From assembly GCA_016296205.1 (NCBI GenBank), contig JAEDJS010000002.1:13241-77240 (forward strand): a stretch of 64,000 bases of DNA, given 5' to 3'. A program made the position numbers and the translations under genes. This DNA is from Treponema sp. Its GTDB lineage: Bacteria; Spirochaetota; Spirochaetia; Treponematales; Treponemataceae. Of this stretch, positions 42,901-50,590 are shown piece by piece; the stretch's first letter is position 1, and each line of letters opens with the position of its first letter. The notes under the pieces were generated by a model. It was given only the letters and a program-made list of their open reading frames with translations, had not been told where the DNA came from and made no database searches.

Positions 42901-45393
42901 ATGATTGAAAAGATTAAATATGAAGAAAGACAAACTCCAGAAGGTGGTTATGTTTTAACTGCTCCTATTGAACATGAAATGCAGCGTTCATTTATTGACT
43001 ATTCAATGTCGGTAATTGTTGAACGTGCTTTGCCAGATGTACGAGATGGACTTAAACCTGTTCATCGCCGTATTCTTTATGCAATGTCCGAAGAAAATCT
43101 TACAAGTGGTTCTAAAACAAAAAAATGTGCAACAGTTGTTGGTGACGTTTTAGGTCGTTATCATCCACATGGAGATGCTTCTGTTTATGATGCAATGGTT
43201 CGTCTTGGTCAAGCTTTTTCTTTAAGATATATGCCTGTTACAAAGCAGGGAAACTTTGGTGGAATTGATGGTTCACCAGCTGCTGCTTACCGTTATACAG
43301 AAGCAAAAATGTCTAAAATCGCAGAAATCATGGTTGATGACATTAAAAAAGATACAGTTGATTTTAGTCCAAACTTTGATGATACTAGACAGGAGCCAAA
43401 AGTTCTTCCTGCAGCTTTTCCATTTCTTTTGTGTAACGGATCAACTGGTATTGCTGTTGGTATGGCAACAAATATGCCTCCTCATAATCTTAGAGAAATT
43501 GGTGCCGCCATTTCTGCATATATTGATAATCAGGATTGTTCTATTGAAGATTTGATGAAATTTATCAAAGGTCCTGATTTTCCAACTGGTGGTATAATTT
43601 TTGGAAAAAAAGGAATTGCTGATGCTTACAAAACGGGTAGAGGAAAAATTCTTGTTCGTGCCCGATTTAATATTGAAGTTGATACAAAAGGCAAAGAAAA
43701 AATTGTATTTACAGAAATTCCTTATCAAACACGCACAGATGATCTTGTTAAAAAAATTGCTGAACTTGCTCGCGATGGAATCATTGAAGGAATAGAAAGA
43801 GTAAATGATGGTAGTCATGGCGATGATGTTCGTATTGAAGTAGATATTAAGAAGACTGCCATTGCAAAAGTAGTAATCAATCAAATTTTTGCAAAGACTC
43901 CGCTTCAATCAAGTTATGGTATTATCAACCTTGCTCTTGTTCCATCAGGAAATGGACTTGCACCACAAGTTTTAAATCTTAAACAGCTTATTAAACACTT
44001 TGTTGATCATCGTGATAATGTTATTACTCGTCGTACAAAGTTTGAACTTGGTGTAGCAAAAAAGAAAGAACATATTCTTGAAGCAAAAATTACTGCTGTT
44101 GATTGTGTTGATGAAGTTATCCAGATTATTCGTTCAAGTAAAGACGAACCGGAAGCAAAAAAGCGATTGGAAACAAGATTTGGTTTTGATGAAGAACAGA
44201 GTCAGGCAATTGTTGATTTACGTCTTGGTGTACTTACATCTTTGCGCATTGATGAACTCAAACTCGAACTTGAACAAATTCGTGCAGAAATTGCCCGTCT
44301 TGAAGATCTTCTTGCTCATCACGAAAAAATTCTGAATTTGATTAAAGAAGAAACTAATTCAATTGTGGAAAAATTTGGTGATGATCGTAAAACTGATGTT
44401 GTTGCCGGTGAATTGGAAACTATCAACCTTGAAGATATGATTAAAGAAGAAGACATGGTTGTTATCATGACAAAACTTGGTTATATCAAGAGAGTTCCTG
44501 CAAGTCAATATAAAAATCAGGGTAGGGGTGGAAAAGGTTCAAGTACAACTAAACTTGCCGAAGATGATTTTACTACCCAGATGTTTGTTGCTTCAACTCA
44601 TGATCACATTATGTTTATTACTACTGCTGGTAAAGCATATTGGGTAAAAGTTCACGAAATTCCAGAAGCTACTAAACAGAGTCGCGGAAGTCATATTAAG
44701 AGCCTTTTAAAAGTAAGTCCAAATGAAGACATTACAACAACAGTAGCAATAAAAGATTTCAAAGAAGATGAATATCTGTTTATGGCAACTGCAAATGGTG
44801 TTGTTAAAAAGACACCAACAAGTGAATTTAAAAATGCAAAAGATCGTGGAACAACAGCAGTTCGCCTTGATGATGGTGATACTCTTGTTAGTGCTATTCT
44901 TACAAGTGGAAATAATGAAGTTCTTTTGGTAAGCCGCAAAGGTCAGGCACTTAGAATAGAAGAAAGTGATGTTAGACCCATGGGAAAAACAAGTCGAGGT
45001 GTTTCTGGACTTAAACTTGCCAGTGGAGATGAACTTTGTTCTGCTATTACTATCGGAACAGAAGAAGACGCACGTATTTGTGTAATTACAGAACGTGGTA
45101 TTGGTAAGAGAGTTGATCCTAATGAATTTAATTCTCATGGCCGAGGAACTGGTGGACAGAAAATATTCGGAAATGTAGACGACAAAGGCGAAATCATTGG
45201 TGCAGTTTGTATCCATGATTCAGAAAGTTTGATGTGTCTTACAAGTCAGGGGGTTAGTCTTAAAGTTTTGGCTACAGCAATTTCAGAACAGGGAAGAGCT
45301 GCAAGTGGAACTAGAGTTGTAACAATTACAGAACCAGATTATGTAATCGGTATTGATAAAGTTGCAAACGAAGACGAAGAAAAAACAGAATAA
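42901..45393 (+). CDS. gyrA: DNA gyrase subunit A
   Basis: An 830-residue GyrA. Breakage-reunion domain with SVIVERALPDVRDGLKPVHR and the catalytic Tyr in AAAYRYTEAKMS. The quinolone pocket reads HPHGDASVYDAMVR, with Ala93 where E. coli has Ser83. The C-terminal six-bladed domain carries the GyrA box (QGRGGKG). It makes an operon with gyrB across a 102-bp gap and ends in an intrinsic terminator. Confidence 0.98.
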   Translation: MIEKIKYEERQTPEGGYVLTAPIEHEMQRSFIDYSMSVIVERALPDVRDGLKPVHRRILYAMSEENLTSGSKTKKCATVVGDVLGRYHPHGDASVYDAMVRLGQAFSLRYMPVTKQGNFGGIDGSPAAAYRYTEAKMSKIAEIMVDDIKKDTVDFSPNFDDTRQEPKVLPAAFPFLLCNGSTGIAVGMATNMPPHNLREIGAAISAYIDNQDCSIEDLMKFIKGPDFPTGGIIFGKKGIADAYKTGRGKILVRARFNIEVDTKGKEKIVFTEIPYQTRTDDLVKKIAELARDGIIEGIERVNDGSHGDDVRIEVDIKKTAIAKVVINQIFAKTPLQSSYGIINLALVPSGNGLAPQVLNLKQLIKHFVDHRDNVITRRTKFELGVAKKKEHILEAKITAVDCVDEVIQIIRSSKDEPEAKKRLETRFGFDEEQSQAIVDLRLGVLTSLRIDELKLELEQIRAEIARLEDLLAHHEKILNLIKEETNSIVEKFGDDRKTDVVAGELETINLEDMIKEEDMVVIMTKLGYIKRVPASQYKNQGRGGKGSSTTKLAEDDFTTQMFVASTHDHIMFITTAGKAYWVKVHEIPEATKQSRGSHIKSLLKVSPNEDITTTVAIKDFKEDEYLFMATANGVVKKTPTSEFKNAKDRGTTAVRLDDGDTLVSAILTSGNNEVLLVSRKGQALRIEESDVRPMGKTSRGVSGLKLASGDELCSAITIGTEEDARICVITERGIGKRVDPNEFNSHGRGTGGQKIFGNVDDKGEIIGAVCIHDSESLMCLTSQGVSLKVLATAISEQGRAASGTRVVTITEPDYVIGIDKVANEDEEKTE

Positions 45394-45399
45394 AAAGAC

Positions 45400-45434
45400 A
45401 GGCTGTTTGAATGAAAATTTAAACGGCCTTTTTT
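45400..45434 (+). terminator. intrinsic terminator of gyrA
   Basis: AGGCTGTTT pairs with AAACGGCCT (one G:T) around a 12-nt loop, followed by six T, six bp past the gyrA stop. Confidence 0.85.
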
Positions 45435-45479
45435 AATGTAATTTATTAATTATAAAATAAATTGTTATAGGGGAAAATT

Positions 45480-46901
45480 ATGGGCGGAATTTTTGGTGTT
45501 GCTTCAAAGAGTGATTGTTCTTTAGATTTGTTTTTTGGTGTTGATTATCATTCTCATTTGGGAACTCGTCGCGGAGGACTGGCAGTTTTAGATGAAAATG
45601 GAACTTTTCAACGTTCAATTCATAACATTTCAAATTCACCTTTTAGAACAAAATTCGATGAAGATATCAACGATTTGCATGGTAAGTTGGGAATCGGTTG
45701 TATTTCTGATTATGAAGCACAACCACTTTTAGTAAACAGCCATCTTGGTTCATTTGCAATTACAACAGTTGGTATTGTTACAAATAAAGATGAACTTGTT
45801 AATGATATTCTTGACTGTAGCAAAACTCACTTTCTTGAAATGAGTGGTGGTGAAATTAATCAGACAGAATTGATTGTTGCACTTATCAACCAGAAAAATT
45901 CAATTCCTGAAGGAATTAAAAATGTTCAGGAAAAAATTAAAGGTTCCATCACAATGCTCGTTATGACCAAAGAAGGTATTTATGGTGCACGTGATAAATT
46001 AGGTAGAACTCCTCTCGTAATTGGTCAGAAAGATGATGCATTCTGTTTGAGCTTTGAAAGTCACGCTTACATCAACTTGGGTTATAAAGATTATAAAGAA
46101 CTTGGTCCTGGCGAAATTGTTTTTGTAACTCCAGAAAAAATTGAACAGATTCAAAAGCCTGGGGATAAAATGAAAATCTGTACATTCCTGTGGATTTACT
46201 ATGGGTATCCAACTGCATGTTATGAAGGCGTTAATGTTGAACAGATGCGTTACAATTGTGGTGCTTATCTTGCAAAACGTGATGCAGAAAATAACATTAA
46301 ACCAGATTGTGTTGCTGGTGTTCCAGATAGCGGTACAGCTCATGCGGTTGGTTATGCAAATCAAAGTGGAGTTCCATTCAGTCGTCCATTTATTAAATAT
46401 ACACCAACCTGGCCACGCTCATTTATGCCAACAAATCAGAATCAAAGAAATTTAATTGCTCACATGAAGTTGATTCCAGTTCAGCAGTTGATTAAAAACA
46501 AATCGATTCTTTTAATTGATGATTCAATTGTTCGCGGTACACAACTTCGTGAAACTACTGATTTCCTTTACGAAAGTGGAGCAAAAGAAGTTCATGTTAG
46601 ACCGGCTTGTCCTCCAATCATGTTCGGCTGTAAGTATCTTAATTTTAGTCGCTCAAAAAGTGAAATGGATTTAATTGCAAGAAGGGTAGTGCGCCAGTTC
46701 GAAGGAGAAAATGTAAGTCCAGAAACTTTGGCAAAATACTGTGATCCTGATACACCTGAATATGAAAAAATGCTGGAAGAAATTCGTAAGCAGCTTCATT
46801 TTACAACATTGAGATTCCACCGTTTGGATGACATGTTGGATTCAACAGGACTTGACCACTGCAAACTTTGTACTTATTGTTGGAACGGTAAAGAAGACTA
46901 A
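45480..46901 (+). CDS. PurF-like amidophosphoribosyltransferase lacking the glutaminase cysteine
   Basis: A 473-residue protein with the PurF layout: class II glutaminase-like domain (1-230), then a PRTase domain with the PRPP-binding ILLIDDSIVRGTQL (about 341-354). The normal N-terminus Met-Cys-Gly-Ile is here Met-Gly-Gly-Ile-Phe-Gly (MGGIFGVA), so the nucleophile Cys is lost. The rest of the glutaminase fold (YHSHLGTRRGGLA, SHLGSFAITTVG) is intact. Cysteines in FGCKY and HCKLCTYC near the C-terminus could bind an Fe-S cluster as in Bacillus PurF. Likely ammonia-dependent, or a regulatory paralogue. AGGGGAA ribosome site. Confidence 0.85.
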   Translation: MGGIFGVASKSDCSLDLFFGVDYHSHLGTRRGGLAVLDENGTFQRSIHNISNSPFRTKFDEDINDLHGKLGIGCISDYEAQPLLVNSHLGSFAITTVGIVTNKDELVNDILDCSKTHFLEMSGGEINQTELIVALINQKNSIPEGIKNVQEKIKGSITMLVMTKEGIYGARDKLGRTPLVIGQKDDAFCLSFESHAYINLGYKDYKELGPGEIVFVTPEKIEQIQKPGDKMKICTFLWIYYGYPTACYEGVNVEQMRYNCGAYLAKRDAENNIKPDCVAGVPDSGTAHAVGYANQSGVPFSRPFIKYTPTWPRSFMPTNQNQRNLIAHMKLIPVQQLIKNKSILLIDDSIVRGTQLRETTDFLYESGAKEVHVRPACPPIMFGCKYLNFSRSKSEMDLIARRVVRQFEGENVSPETLAKYCDPDTPEYEKMLEEIRKQLHFTTLRFHRLDDMLDSTGLDHCKLCTYCWNGKED

Positions 46902-46923
46902 AAAGTTTTCCACATTTTTTTAC

Positions 46924-46957
46924 AGACCTGGGAAATATAAATCTCGGGTCTTTTTTT
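46924..46957 (+). terminator. intrinsic terminator of the PurF-like gene
   Basis: AGACCTGGG pairs with CTCGGGTCT (two G:T) around a 10-nt loop and is followed by seven T. Confidence 0.8.
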
Positions 46958-47121
46958 ATTTAATCCACAATTTTGATATTTCAATATTTGAATGGTGAAT
47001 TTGGTTTTAAGTTGATTTTTTACATTTAATTCTGTGAATTTTAAGAATTTTGAGCTAATTCCATATAATACATAGAATTACAAATTTTAATGGAATTTAG
47101 TGCTAAATTTTGAAATTTTTA

Positions 47122-47150
47122 TGGACTAAACACTAAATATAGTGTATATT
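47122..47150 (+). promoter_or_regulatory. promoter of the small RNA with an internal operator palindrome
   Basis: TGGACT (47122-47127), 17-bp spacer, TATATT (47145-47150). The spacer is largely the palindrome ACACTAAATATAGTGT (47130-47145), a likely operator. Confidence 0.5.
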
Positions 47151-47157
47151 ATTAATA

Positions 47158-47297
47158 TCTAACTAGTTTTGTGCACGTTTTCCTGAAAGTAGTAATTTGC
47201 ACAAAATAATTTTCTGCAGAATGAACTCCCGACTTTCTGCAGACTAAACCCATCTGGCTGCCGGGCAAGCGATGAAAGTTGTTTGCCCGGTTTTTTT
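47158..47297 (+). ncRNA. candidate structured small RNA, about 140 nt
   Basis: A transcription unit with no ORF longer than eight codons. It starts about 7 nt after the TATATT box, forms a first hairpin from TTTTGTGCA (47167-47175) and TGCACAAAA (47198-47206), a second from TCTGCAGA (47213-47220) and TCTGCAGA (47236-47243), and ends in an intrinsic terminator, CCGGGCAA/TTGCCCGG (47261-47290) plus seven T. It is not recognisable as 6S, SRP, tmRNA or RNase P RNA. The eight-codon ORF at 47221-47247 has no ribosome site. Confidence 0.55.
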
Positions 47298-47370
47298 ATT
47301 TTAAAATTTTTTCACTTTTCCACAAAAGTTTTCCACAGCCTTTCCACTTATGTGATTAATTACCACGTGA

Positions 47371-47412
47371 TAAAAAAATTCTAAAACCCTTATAAATAGG
47401 GGCTTCTAGAAT
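47371..47412 (-). terminator. orphan minus-strand terminator
   Basis: On the minus strand ATTCTA, then CCC, pair with GGG and TAGAAT around a 9-nt AT loop (ATTCTAGAAGCCCC...GGGTTTTAGAAT) and a run of seven T follows. No minus-strand gene ends here; the nearest one, argA, has its own terminator 870 bp upstream. Confidence 0.5.
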
Positions 47413-47506
47413 TTGAAAATTCATTTATCTTAAAATCAAAAAGTTTTCCAAAAGTTTTCCACATTTTTTGAACATTGTTCTGTGTATTGTTCATTAAGTA
47501 TTCTAA

Positions 47507-47522
47507 AGTTTCACGTGAAACA
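47507..47522. promoter_or_regulatory. parS-type site 1
   Basis: AGTTTCACGTGAAACA: one mismatch (first base) to the widespread ParB/Spo0J site TGTTTCACGTGAAACA. Confidence 0.85.
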
Positions 47523-47550
47523 AATTCCCCAGCTTCATGGGTCAACAAAT

Positions 47551-47566
47551 TGTTCCACGTGAAACA
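47551..47566. promoter_or_regulatory. parS-type site 2
   Basis: TGTTCCACGTGAAACA, fitting the consensus TGTTNCACGTGAAACA exactly. Confidence 0.9.
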
Positions 47567-47614
47567 CTAAATTTAAAAGTAAAATTCATATCATTTGTGA
47601 ATCATTATTCCTAT

Positions 47615-47630
47615 TATTCCACGTGTTTCA
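47615..47630. promoter_or_regulatory. degenerate parS-type site 3
   Basis: TATTCCACGTGTTTCA keeps the CACGTG core and one arm; the other arm is altered, so binding may be weak. Confidence 0.45.
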
Positions 47631-47749
47631 AATTCATTATTCGCAAATTTTCAAAATAGTTTTATGAAGTCGTTACGTTAAAATTTTTGAATTTAGATTA
47701 CATCAGAAAAATAAATTTAAATTAAAATTATTTGTAAGAAACATATTTA

Positions 47750-47765
47750 TGTTTCACGTGGAACA
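47750..47765. promoter_or_regulatory. parS-type site 4
   Basis: TGTTTCACGTGGAACA, the exact reverse complement of site 2. Confidence 0.9.
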
Positions 47766-47873
47766 ATTGTGCTGCTATCCATAATTGTTTTCTATTATTT
47801 TTTTTCTCTGTGTCATAATTAAGAATAATCAGAAATAATTTTAGAAACTTTGCTACAACTGTAAAAATTATAA

Positions 47874-47889
47874 AGTTTCACGTGAAACA
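47874..47889. promoter_or_regulatory. parS-type site 5
   Basis: AGTTTCACGTGAAACA, identical to site 1. Confidence 0.85.
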
Positions 47890-47973
47890 CAATTTTCAAA
47901 TTATAAATCATTTGCAATTCAATTATAGTTTTACAAAAATAATTTATTCTGGATAGTAGATTATTTGTTTAAT

Positions 47974-47989
47974 TGTTTCACGTGAAACA
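47974..47989. promoter_or_regulatory. parS-type site 6 (perfect)
   Basis: TGTTTCACGTGAAACA, the perfect 16-bp palindromic parS. Confidence 0.95.
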
Positions 47990-48267
47990 ACAATTTGGTT
48001 ATTGAATATTCATTGCAGTATGGATAATTGTTTTTATTATAGTAACCGGTTTTGTAAAGAACATACATATTTTTCGCTAATATTTATTTTTTAAATCGAA
48101 GAAAATTATTGGCAAATATCAATTTGTGGACAACATTTCATTACGTGGACAGAATTACAATATAATAATAAATCCAATTAGTAATTGATAAAATCTTCTG
48201 ATTAAACAAAATTACAGTGATTATACTAAAAATTACTTCATAACAATATTTATTTTAATATTCAAAA

Positions 48268-48283
48268 AGTTTCACGTGAAACA
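48268..48283. promoter_or_regulatory. parS-type site 7
   Basis: AGTTTCACGTGAAACA, abutting the argA terminator. Sites 1, 5 and 7 are identical in sequence and orientation. Confidence 0.85.
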
Positions 48284-48315
48284 AAAAAAGTCCCACAGGT
48301 TAACCCCAGGGACTT
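48284..48315 (-). terminator. intrinsic terminator of argA
   Basis: On the minus strand AAGTCCC and GGGACTT pair around a 14-nt loop, followed by a T run that touches parS site 7. Confidence 0.85.
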
Positions 48316-48340
48316 AAATTTTATAGATTAATAATTAAAA

Positions 48341-49789
48341 CTATAAATAATACCGCATAACTTTAGAATTTCTTTCTGGCGACCATATAGCTTTTCTTTC
48401 TGCAGGAATTGAATCTATTGAATCATTTGTAAATCCTAATTTTTCAAAAAAATCCATTGTGCGTGTAGTTAATAAAAATAAACCAGTAGCTTTAGATTCT
48501 TTTGCTTTTTTAATTAATTTTCCTATTAATTGAGGACCAACCCCAATATTTGAACAGATTTCGTTTACTGCAACGCAACCAATTTCCATTTGACCATCCT
48601 GATATTGATGTAGAGATGCACAAGCACGAATTGCTCCATCAAGCTCGTAAATGGTAAAATCTTCACAGTTTTGCTGCAAATATTGTTTTGTTTTAGGAAG
48701 CAACAATCCGGAGTCAACAAAAGGCTGAATCAAAGTTAAAACACTTGGAATATCTTTTATTGTCATAGATCTGAATTCACCGTAGTTGTTTTTATAAATC
48801 ATTGTTCCAGAACCAAGATTAGAATATATTTCGCAGAGCAATGTACCATTAATTGATCCATTCAATATATGAACTCGGTTTACACCCTTTTCGCAGCACT
48901 CCTTTGCAATAGTAAGCAACTTAATAATTTCTTTTAAATTTACCGAACGTTCGGTAGTAAAACTGCAAAATTTCCCGGAATTTGCCAAATTTACCGACTG
49001 TTCGATAGGTTTAATTTTGGTTAATGAATATTCATTAGTAAAACATCCAGGAGTATTCTTTAAACTATCAACTGTTTGGTAGTTTAAATTTTTGGCTTCC
49101 GTCTGTTCGGTAGCAGATATAAATTCAACTAATTCTTCCAGATTCATGGCTGGAATTGTACCTTCCTGATTTTTAAGTTCCACATTTGTAGTTACAAAAA
49201 ACAGTTTATCGGCTTTTAATTGAATTGCAATTTGTTTTGCTAATTCCATCGATGAAATATTGTAAGGTTTACCAGTAGAACTCCATCCAATGCATGGAAA
49301 AATTGGAATAAAATTATTTTCAAGAATAGTTCGGATTGAAGCTTCCTGAAGGTGATCAATTGTCCCGCTGGATGAATAATCAATTCCGTCAATAACACCA
49401 ATTCCCCGGGCAGTAACCCAGTTTCCAATTAATGCAGTTTTATTCTGTCCGGCTAATGCAGTCATAATTTGATTTGAAACATCAAAGGCAGCATTCTTAA
49501 TTAATGGAATAGCATCTTCATTTGTTACTCGATTTCCATTTACAAATTTCCAGCTGATGTTTGAATCCCTTAAAACTTGATTGATTTTTTTTCTCGCACC
49601 TGGAACAATAATTACATTCATTCCAGATTCGTGAATAAGACAAATATCTTTGATGTGACTTGAAAAAATTGGATTGTCTAAGAGTTCATCGTCAATGTGA
49701 ATAATAATTGTGGCGTTCTTAAATTTTTTTATGTATCTAAGAACGTCTCTAATGTTTTCTGCTTTATCGTAAATTTCTAACTGTGACAT
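48341..49789 (-). CDS. argA: N-acetylglutamate synthase (amino-acid kinase domain plus GNAT)
   Basis: A 482-residue ArgA-type enzyme (glutamate plus acetyl-CoA, first step of arginine synthesis). Residues 20-275 are an amino-acid kinase fold with NVIIVPGARKKIN, and the segment GIGVIDGIDYSSSGTID matches ArgA. Residues 340-482 are a GNAT domain (CVAVNEICSNIGVGPQLI, then FFEKLGFTNDS). A ~50-residue insert between them makes it longer than E. coli ArgA (443). Unusually rich in ACCGAACGTTCGGT-like palindromic codons around 48.9-49.1 kb. The ATG has no ribosome site and follows a TTGACA promoter by 7 nt. Confidence 0.88.
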   Translation of the reverse strand: MSQLEIYDKAENIRDVLRYIKKFKNATIIIHIDDELLDNPIFSSHIKDICLIHESGMNVIIVPGARKKINQVLRDSNISWKFVNGNRVTNEDAIPLIKNAAFDVSNQIMTALAGQNKTALIGNWVTARGIGVIDGIDYSSSGTIDHLQEASIRTILENNFIPIFPCIGWSSTGKPYNISSMELAKQIAIQLKADKLFFVTTNVELKNQEGTIPAMNLEELVEFISATEQTEAKNLNYQTVDSLKNTPGCFTNEYSLTKIKPIEQSVNLANSGKFCSFTTERSVNLKEIIKLLTIAKECCEKGVNRVHILNGSINGTLLCEIYSNLGSGTMIYKNNYGEFRSMTIKDIPSVLTLIQPFVDSGLLLPKTKQYLQQNCEDFTIYELDGAIRACASLHQYQDGQMEIGCVAVNEICSNIGVGPQLIGKLIKKAKESKATGLFLLTTRTMDFFEKLGFTNDSIDSIPAERKAIWSPERNSKVMRYYL

Positions 49790-49796
49790 AACAATT

Positions 49797-49825
49797 AGTA
49801 TTGCGATTTGTCACGTGATTGTCAA
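49797..49825 (-). promoter_or_regulatory. argA promoter, leaderless
   Basis: Minus strand: TTGACA (49825-49820), 17-bp spacer containing CACGTG, AATACT (49802-49797), then 7 nt to the ATG at 49789. Confidence 0.7.
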
Positions 49826-49827
49826 CT

Positions 49828-50484
49828 TTATTTTTTTTGATTTAACTTTGAATAGATGCAGCCACAATAATCCTGACGATATAAATTGAATTCATCACTT
49901 AACTGCAAGCTTCTTAAAAATCCGTTTTCCTTTTTAAAATCTGATGGAAGAAATTTTAATTTTTTGCCACGTGATAATTTTTCTAGCTGGCGGCCAATAG
50001 AGTCAATTTTTTTGGAATCCTTGTGGGGAGAAATTGAAAGTGTCGTAGTAAAATAATCGAACTGTTTTTCTTCTGCAAATTTCCAGGCCCGTGTCATTCT
50101 GAATTGATAGCACCTTCTGCACCGTTCACCTTTTTCTGGTTCAACTTGTAATTCAACTTCTTCCTGAACATTTGTGGCAGTAAAAAAATCTTCCACGTGA
50201 TAATCATCTTTAACCAATTTAATTTGATTGTTCACAGCAACTGGAAAAATTGTTAGAAAGTTTTCCAATTCTTCAAGACGGCGAAAATATTCCTCTTGTG
50301 GATGAATGTTGGGATTATAATAGTAAATTGTGATGTCAAAAGTTTGTGCCAGAAGTTCAAGACAATGAGATGAACATGGAGCACAACATGCGTGAAGTAA
50401 AAGTTTTGGTTTGTGTTCAATGTTGGAATTTTTGATTTCTTCTATAATCGATAACATTTCCCGGTGAAAATTTTCTTTAGCCAT
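49828..50484 (-). CDS. queH: epoxyqueuosine reductase QueH
   Basis: A 218-residue QueH (formerly DUF208), which performs the last step of queuosine synthesis in tRNA. N-terminal LLLHACCAPCSSHCLELL with adjacent cysteines for the metal and Fe-S site, YYYNPNIHP, then GERCRRCYQFRM and the C-terminal YRQDYCGCIYS. All four conserved Cys pairs are present. No other queuosine genes are in the window. The ATG is preceded 6 nt upstream by a -10 box and lacks a ribosome site. Confidence 0.95.
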   Translation of the reverse strand: MAKENFHREMLSIIEEIKNSNIEHKPKLLLHACCAPCSSHCLELLAQTFDITIYYYNPNIHPQEEYFRRLEELENFLTIFPVAVNNQIKLVKDDYHVEDFFTATNVQEEVELQVEPEKGERCRRCYQFRMTRAWKFAEEKQFDYFTTTLSISPHKDSKKIDSIGRQLEKLSRGKKLKFLPSDFKKENGFLRSLQLSDEFNLYRQDYCGCIYSKLNQKK

Positions 50485-50490
50485 AAGTTG

Positions 50491-50519
50491 AATTTATTAC
50501 TTGTTGAAAAAAAAATCAA
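50491..50519 (-). promoter_or_regulatory. queH promoter, leaderless
   Basis: Minus strand: TTGATT (50519-50514), 17-bp spacer, TAAATT (50496-50491), then 6 nt to the ATG at 50484. Confidence 0.6.
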
Positions 50520-50531
50520 TGGAATAAAATG

Positions 50532-50567
50532 CAAAAAAAAATGGCCACCAGAAAAATTGGCAGCCAT
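50532..50567 (-). terminator. intrinsic terminator of pheT
   Basis: On the minus strand ATGGCTGCCAA pairs with TTCTGGTGGCCAT (central mismatch) and is followed by nine T, 24 bp past the pheT stop. It lies just upstream of the queH -35 box. Confidence 0.85.
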
Positions 50568-50590
50568 TCAATTTGAATCAATAAAATTAA

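Larger units (their letters stand above)
46902..48340. other. 1.4-kb gene-free origin-proximal region (parS cluster, DnaA-box-like sites, small RNA)
   Basis: No protein gene is seen on either strand. It is very AT-rich and densely structured. It holds a terminator of the PurF-like gene, DnaA-box-like GTTTTCCACA/CTTTTCCACA at 46905, 47315, 47328 and 47454 (plus GTTTTCCAAA at 47443), a promoter-to-terminator small RNA unit at 47122-47297, and seven CACGTG-centred parS-type palindromes from 47507 to 48283. Together this looks like the partition centromere and possibly part of oriC. It ends at the argA terminator. Confidence 0.75.
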
